DNA of 35,283 nt from Cognatishimia sp. Lineage in GTDB: Bacteria; Pseudomonadota; Alphaproteobacteria; Rhodobacterales; Rhodobacteraceae. Below, piece after piece: positions 33,325 through 35,283 of this stretch. How positions within the stretch are numbered: the first letter of the stretch is position 1; each line of letters starts with the position of its first letter. The position numbers were made by a program, and so were the translations under genes. Location: positions 4,347 through 39,629 of the forward strand of contig JABSOU010000032.1 in NCBI GenBank assembly GCA_013215215.1, given 5' to 3'. A model generated the notes under the pieces. It saw nothing but the letters and a program-made list of their open reading frames with translations, was not told the origin of the DNA and ran no database searches.

Positions 33325-34971
33325 TTACATTTTGTTTACGGCAGCATCGCCGATATTGTCGACCCCTCGCTCGTTTAACAGATTTGTCAGCCAATCCGGG
33401 TCCATCTCTGGCACCGAGCTGAGCAACAGATCTGTGTAGGGATGATGCGGAGGCTTGAACATGTCTTCTTTCAGACCCTGTTCCACCACACGCCCATCCT
33501 TCATCACCACAACCTCATCCGCGATCGAACGGACCGTCGCGAGGTCGTGCGTAATAAACATATAGGACAGCCCCAAGGTATCTTGGAGGCGTGCCAAAAG
33601 TTTTAGGATGCCTTCAGCCACCAATTGGTCCAAGGCCGAGGTGACTTCATCACAGATGATAAACTTTGGCTCAGCGGCCAAAGCACGGGCAATCCCGATA
33701 CGTTGTTTCTGACCGCCAGACAGCTCAGATGGCAGGCGATTCATATATTGGCTGGGCTCAAGCTCGATCTCCTCGAGCAAATGTTCAACACGGCGGCGTT
33801 TTTCGCTGCCTGTCAGGCCCATATAGAATTGTACCGGACGACCGATGAGTTCGCCAATGGTCTTACGCGGGTTCAGCGCCGTATCGGCCATCTGATAGAT
33901 CATCTGAGCCTGCCGCAACTGGCCGCGATCACGTTTGCGATAGTCGAGCGGCAAGGCTGTCCCGTCAAATTCGATATGACCCTTGGTCGGCGGCAAAAGA
34001 CCCGTGATACAGCGTGCCGTTGTCGACTTGCCAGAGCCTGATTCCCCCACAACCGCGACCGTGCGCGCTTCGTGAATGTCAAAGCTCACGTCATGCAAAA
34101 CCTTGGCGGTGCCATAGGCTGCATCGACGCCTCTTACGGAAACCACAGGAGTCGTCCCGGTGTGAACCGCTGGCTGTTGCGGACGCTGGAAGCTCCGGAC
34201 AGCCCAAAGCGACTTGGTGTAGTCTTCTTGCGGATCAGACAGCATCTTGCGCGTTTCGGCCTCTTCGACCTCGTCGCCCTTCAGCATGACTTTCACCTTA
34301 TCCGCCATCTGCGCCACAACCGCGAGGTCGTGCGTGATATAGATCGCGGCAGTGTCAAACTCCTCAACGATCTCGCGGATCGACGCCAGAACCTCGATCT
34401 GCGTGGTCACATCCAGCGCCGTGGTTGGTTCGTCAAAGATGATCAACTCGGGACGGCAAGACATCGCCATCGCGGTCATAGCGCGTTGCAGCTGACCCCC
34501 AGACACCTGGTGCGGATAGCGGAAGCCGATTTCGTCCGGGTTCGGCAGACGCAGCTTGCGATAAAGCTCCATCCCATCCGCTTCGCTTTCAGACTTGGAC
34601 ATGACGCCATGCTGAACTGGGGCTTCGGTGTGCTGGTCCATCAAGCGGTGCGCCGGGTTAAAGCTCGCCGCTGCGGATTGCGCCACATAGGCGATGCGCT
34701 TGCCCAGCAGCCCGCGTTTGACCGCAGCACTGGCGGTCAGCAAATCAATTCCGTCGAACTCCACCGATCCGCCCGAGATGCGCACGCCGTCTCGGGTAAA
34801 CCCCATCGAGGCCAGGCCAACAGTCGATTTGCCAGCCCCGGATTCACCGATCAGGCCCAGCACTTCGCCTTTGTGCAGGTCAAGGTCGATGCCATTGATG
34901 ATAGGGTTCCAGATCTCGTCACTTCGGCCTTCGATCTTGAGATCACGAATTTTTACCAGAAGGTCACTCAT
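33325..34971 (-). CDS. Fused double ATP-binding protein of a peptide-type ABC transporter (DppD-DppF like)
   Basis: This 548-residue protein fuses two ATPase domains that are often separate (DppD/OppD and DppF/OppF). Domain 1 (about 1-265) has Walker A GESGAGKST, signature SGGQLQRAM and Walker B LIIFDEPTTALD, with the H-loop ITHDLAVVA. Domain 2 (about 280-548) has Walker A GESGSGKST, signature SGGQKQRIGIARAL, Walker B FIICDEVTSALD, and ITHDLATV. Both sites look catalytically intact. The second carries the OPP-type C-terminal extension (HHPYTDLLLSSVPEMDPDW). It follows the permease gene by 4 bases and precedes the binding protein. It would energise import through the two permeases. Confidence 0.94.
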   Translation of the reverse strand: MSDLLVKIRDLKIEGRSDEIWNPIINGIDLDLHKGEVLGLIGESGAGKSTVGLASMGFTRDGVRISGGSVEFDGIDLLTASAAVKRGLLGKRIAYVAQSAAASFNPAHRLMDQHTEAPVQHGVMSKSESEADGMELYRKLRLPNPDEIGFRYPHQVSGGQLQRAMTAMAMSCRPELIIFDEPTTALDVTTQIEVLASIREIVEEFDTAAIYITHDLAVVAQMADKVKVMLKGDEVEEAETRKMLSDPQEDYTKSLWAVRSFQRPQQPAVHTGTTPVVSVRGVDAAYGTAKVLHDVSFDIHEARTVAVVGESGSGKSTTARCITGLLPPTKGHIEFDGTALPLDYRKRDRGQLRQAQMIYQMADTALNPRKTIGELIGRPVQFYMGLTGSEKRRRVEHLLEEIELEPSQYMNRLPSELSGGQKQRIGIARALAAEPKFIICDEVTSALDQLVAEGILKLLARLQDTLGLSYMFITHDLATVRSIADEVVVMKDGRVVEQGLKEDMFKPPHHPYTDLLLSSVPEMDPDWLTNLLNERGVDNIGDAAVNKM

Positions 34972-34975
34972 GATC

Positions 34976-35283
34976 TTACTCCTTCAGGCCGGAAGATTTG
35001 TGAAGCATCCAGTCGACCACGAAGTTTACGGCAACGGTCAGCAGTGCAATGGCGCCCGCGGCCAACAGAGGCGCGGATGCAACCTGTGGCGCAAAGGCTG
35101 CGAAGTTGATGAACTGTGCAAGGTCTTTCACCATTGTCCCCCAGTCCGCCAGCGGTGGCTGGATGCCGACACCCAGAAAACTGAGCGAGGCGATTGTCAG
35201 GAAAACAAAGCAAAAACGCAGTCCGAATTCGGCCAGCAATGGGGCTGTTGCGTTCGGAAGGATCTCGCGGAAAATCAGGTAAG
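34976..35283 (-). CDS. Peptide-type ABC transporter permease, DppC-like (3' part)
   Basis: About 101 C-terminal codons are present; the start lies beyond the right edge. The visible part (REILPNATAPLLAEFGLRF, then FVFLTIASLSFLGVGIQPP and the ADWGTMV segment) matches the end of the BPD_transp_1 domain of DppC/OppC permeases. Two hydrophobic segments are visible, one before PPLADWG and one near the C-terminus (LLAAGAIALLTVAVNFVVDWM). The gene ends 4 bases before the ATPase start. It is the inner-membrane channel partner of the ATPase and binding protein. The companion DppB-like permease would lie further upstream. Confidence 0.92.
   Translation of the reverse strand, partial: YLIFREILPNATAPLLAEFGLRFCFVFLTIASLSFLGVGIQPPLADWGTMVKDLAQFINFAAFAPQVASAPLLAAGAIALLTVAVNFVVDWMLHKSSGLKE

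Overview
The window looks like chromosomal core-genome DNA from a marine Rhodobacteraceae (Roseobacter-group) alphaproteobacterium. The evidence is the gene order lptB-hpf-ptsN and rimP-nusA-ylxR-infB, the GC-rich codon use, the SecA, DnaK and IF2 sequences, a sulfotransferase/GT14 glycan cassette of a kind I associate with this family, and AT-rich palindromic intergenic elements. I see no insertion sequence, phage, CRISPR array, rRNA or tRNA. The assignment rests on recognition of protein families, not on a database search.

Layout. Bases 1-1526 (+) hold the end of lptB, then hpf and ptsN. Bases 1523-7832 (-) hold galU followed by two paralogous GT2-like glycosyltransferases, a GT14 (core-2/I-branching type) glycosyltransferase and a two-domain sulfotransferase. 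cysQ (-) and an ABC-2 polysaccharide-exporter-like permease plus an SH3-domain protein (+) lie divergently just beyond. Bases 10609-11220 (-) are alkB. Bases 11422-14564 (+) are dnaK-dnaJ behind a good RpoH-type heat-shock promoter. radC (+) meets tail to tail a PstS-like/OmpA fusion gene and a membrane-anchored partner (-), with secA (-) upstream of them behind a terminator. Divergent from secA run a parvulin isomerase, argJ and mutT (+). Next come an iodotyrosine-deiodinase-like nitroreductase (-) and a small membrane protein (+). Bases 24928-30283 (-) are the rimP-nusA-ylxR-infB operon. Bases 30441-31602 (-) carry a double-CDGSH iron-sulfur protein and rpiB. Bases 31725-35283 (-) are a peptide/nickel-type ABC transporter (permease fragment, fused double ATPase, Tat-exported binding protein).

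How genes may work together. The most coherent accessory theme is surface glycan synthesis. GalU would make UDP-glucose, three glycosyltransferases would build or branch a glycan, a sulfotransferase would decorate it from PAPS, CysQ would remove the inhibitory by-product PAP, and the KpsM-like permease could export the product. This chain is inferred from context. The other points of interest are an apparent transcription attenuator in the rimP-nusA leader, full conservation of the iodotyrosine deiodinase substrate-binding triad in the nitroreductase, competing stem-loops at the galU/glycosyltransferase junction, and two convergent gene pairs that share a palindromic stop.
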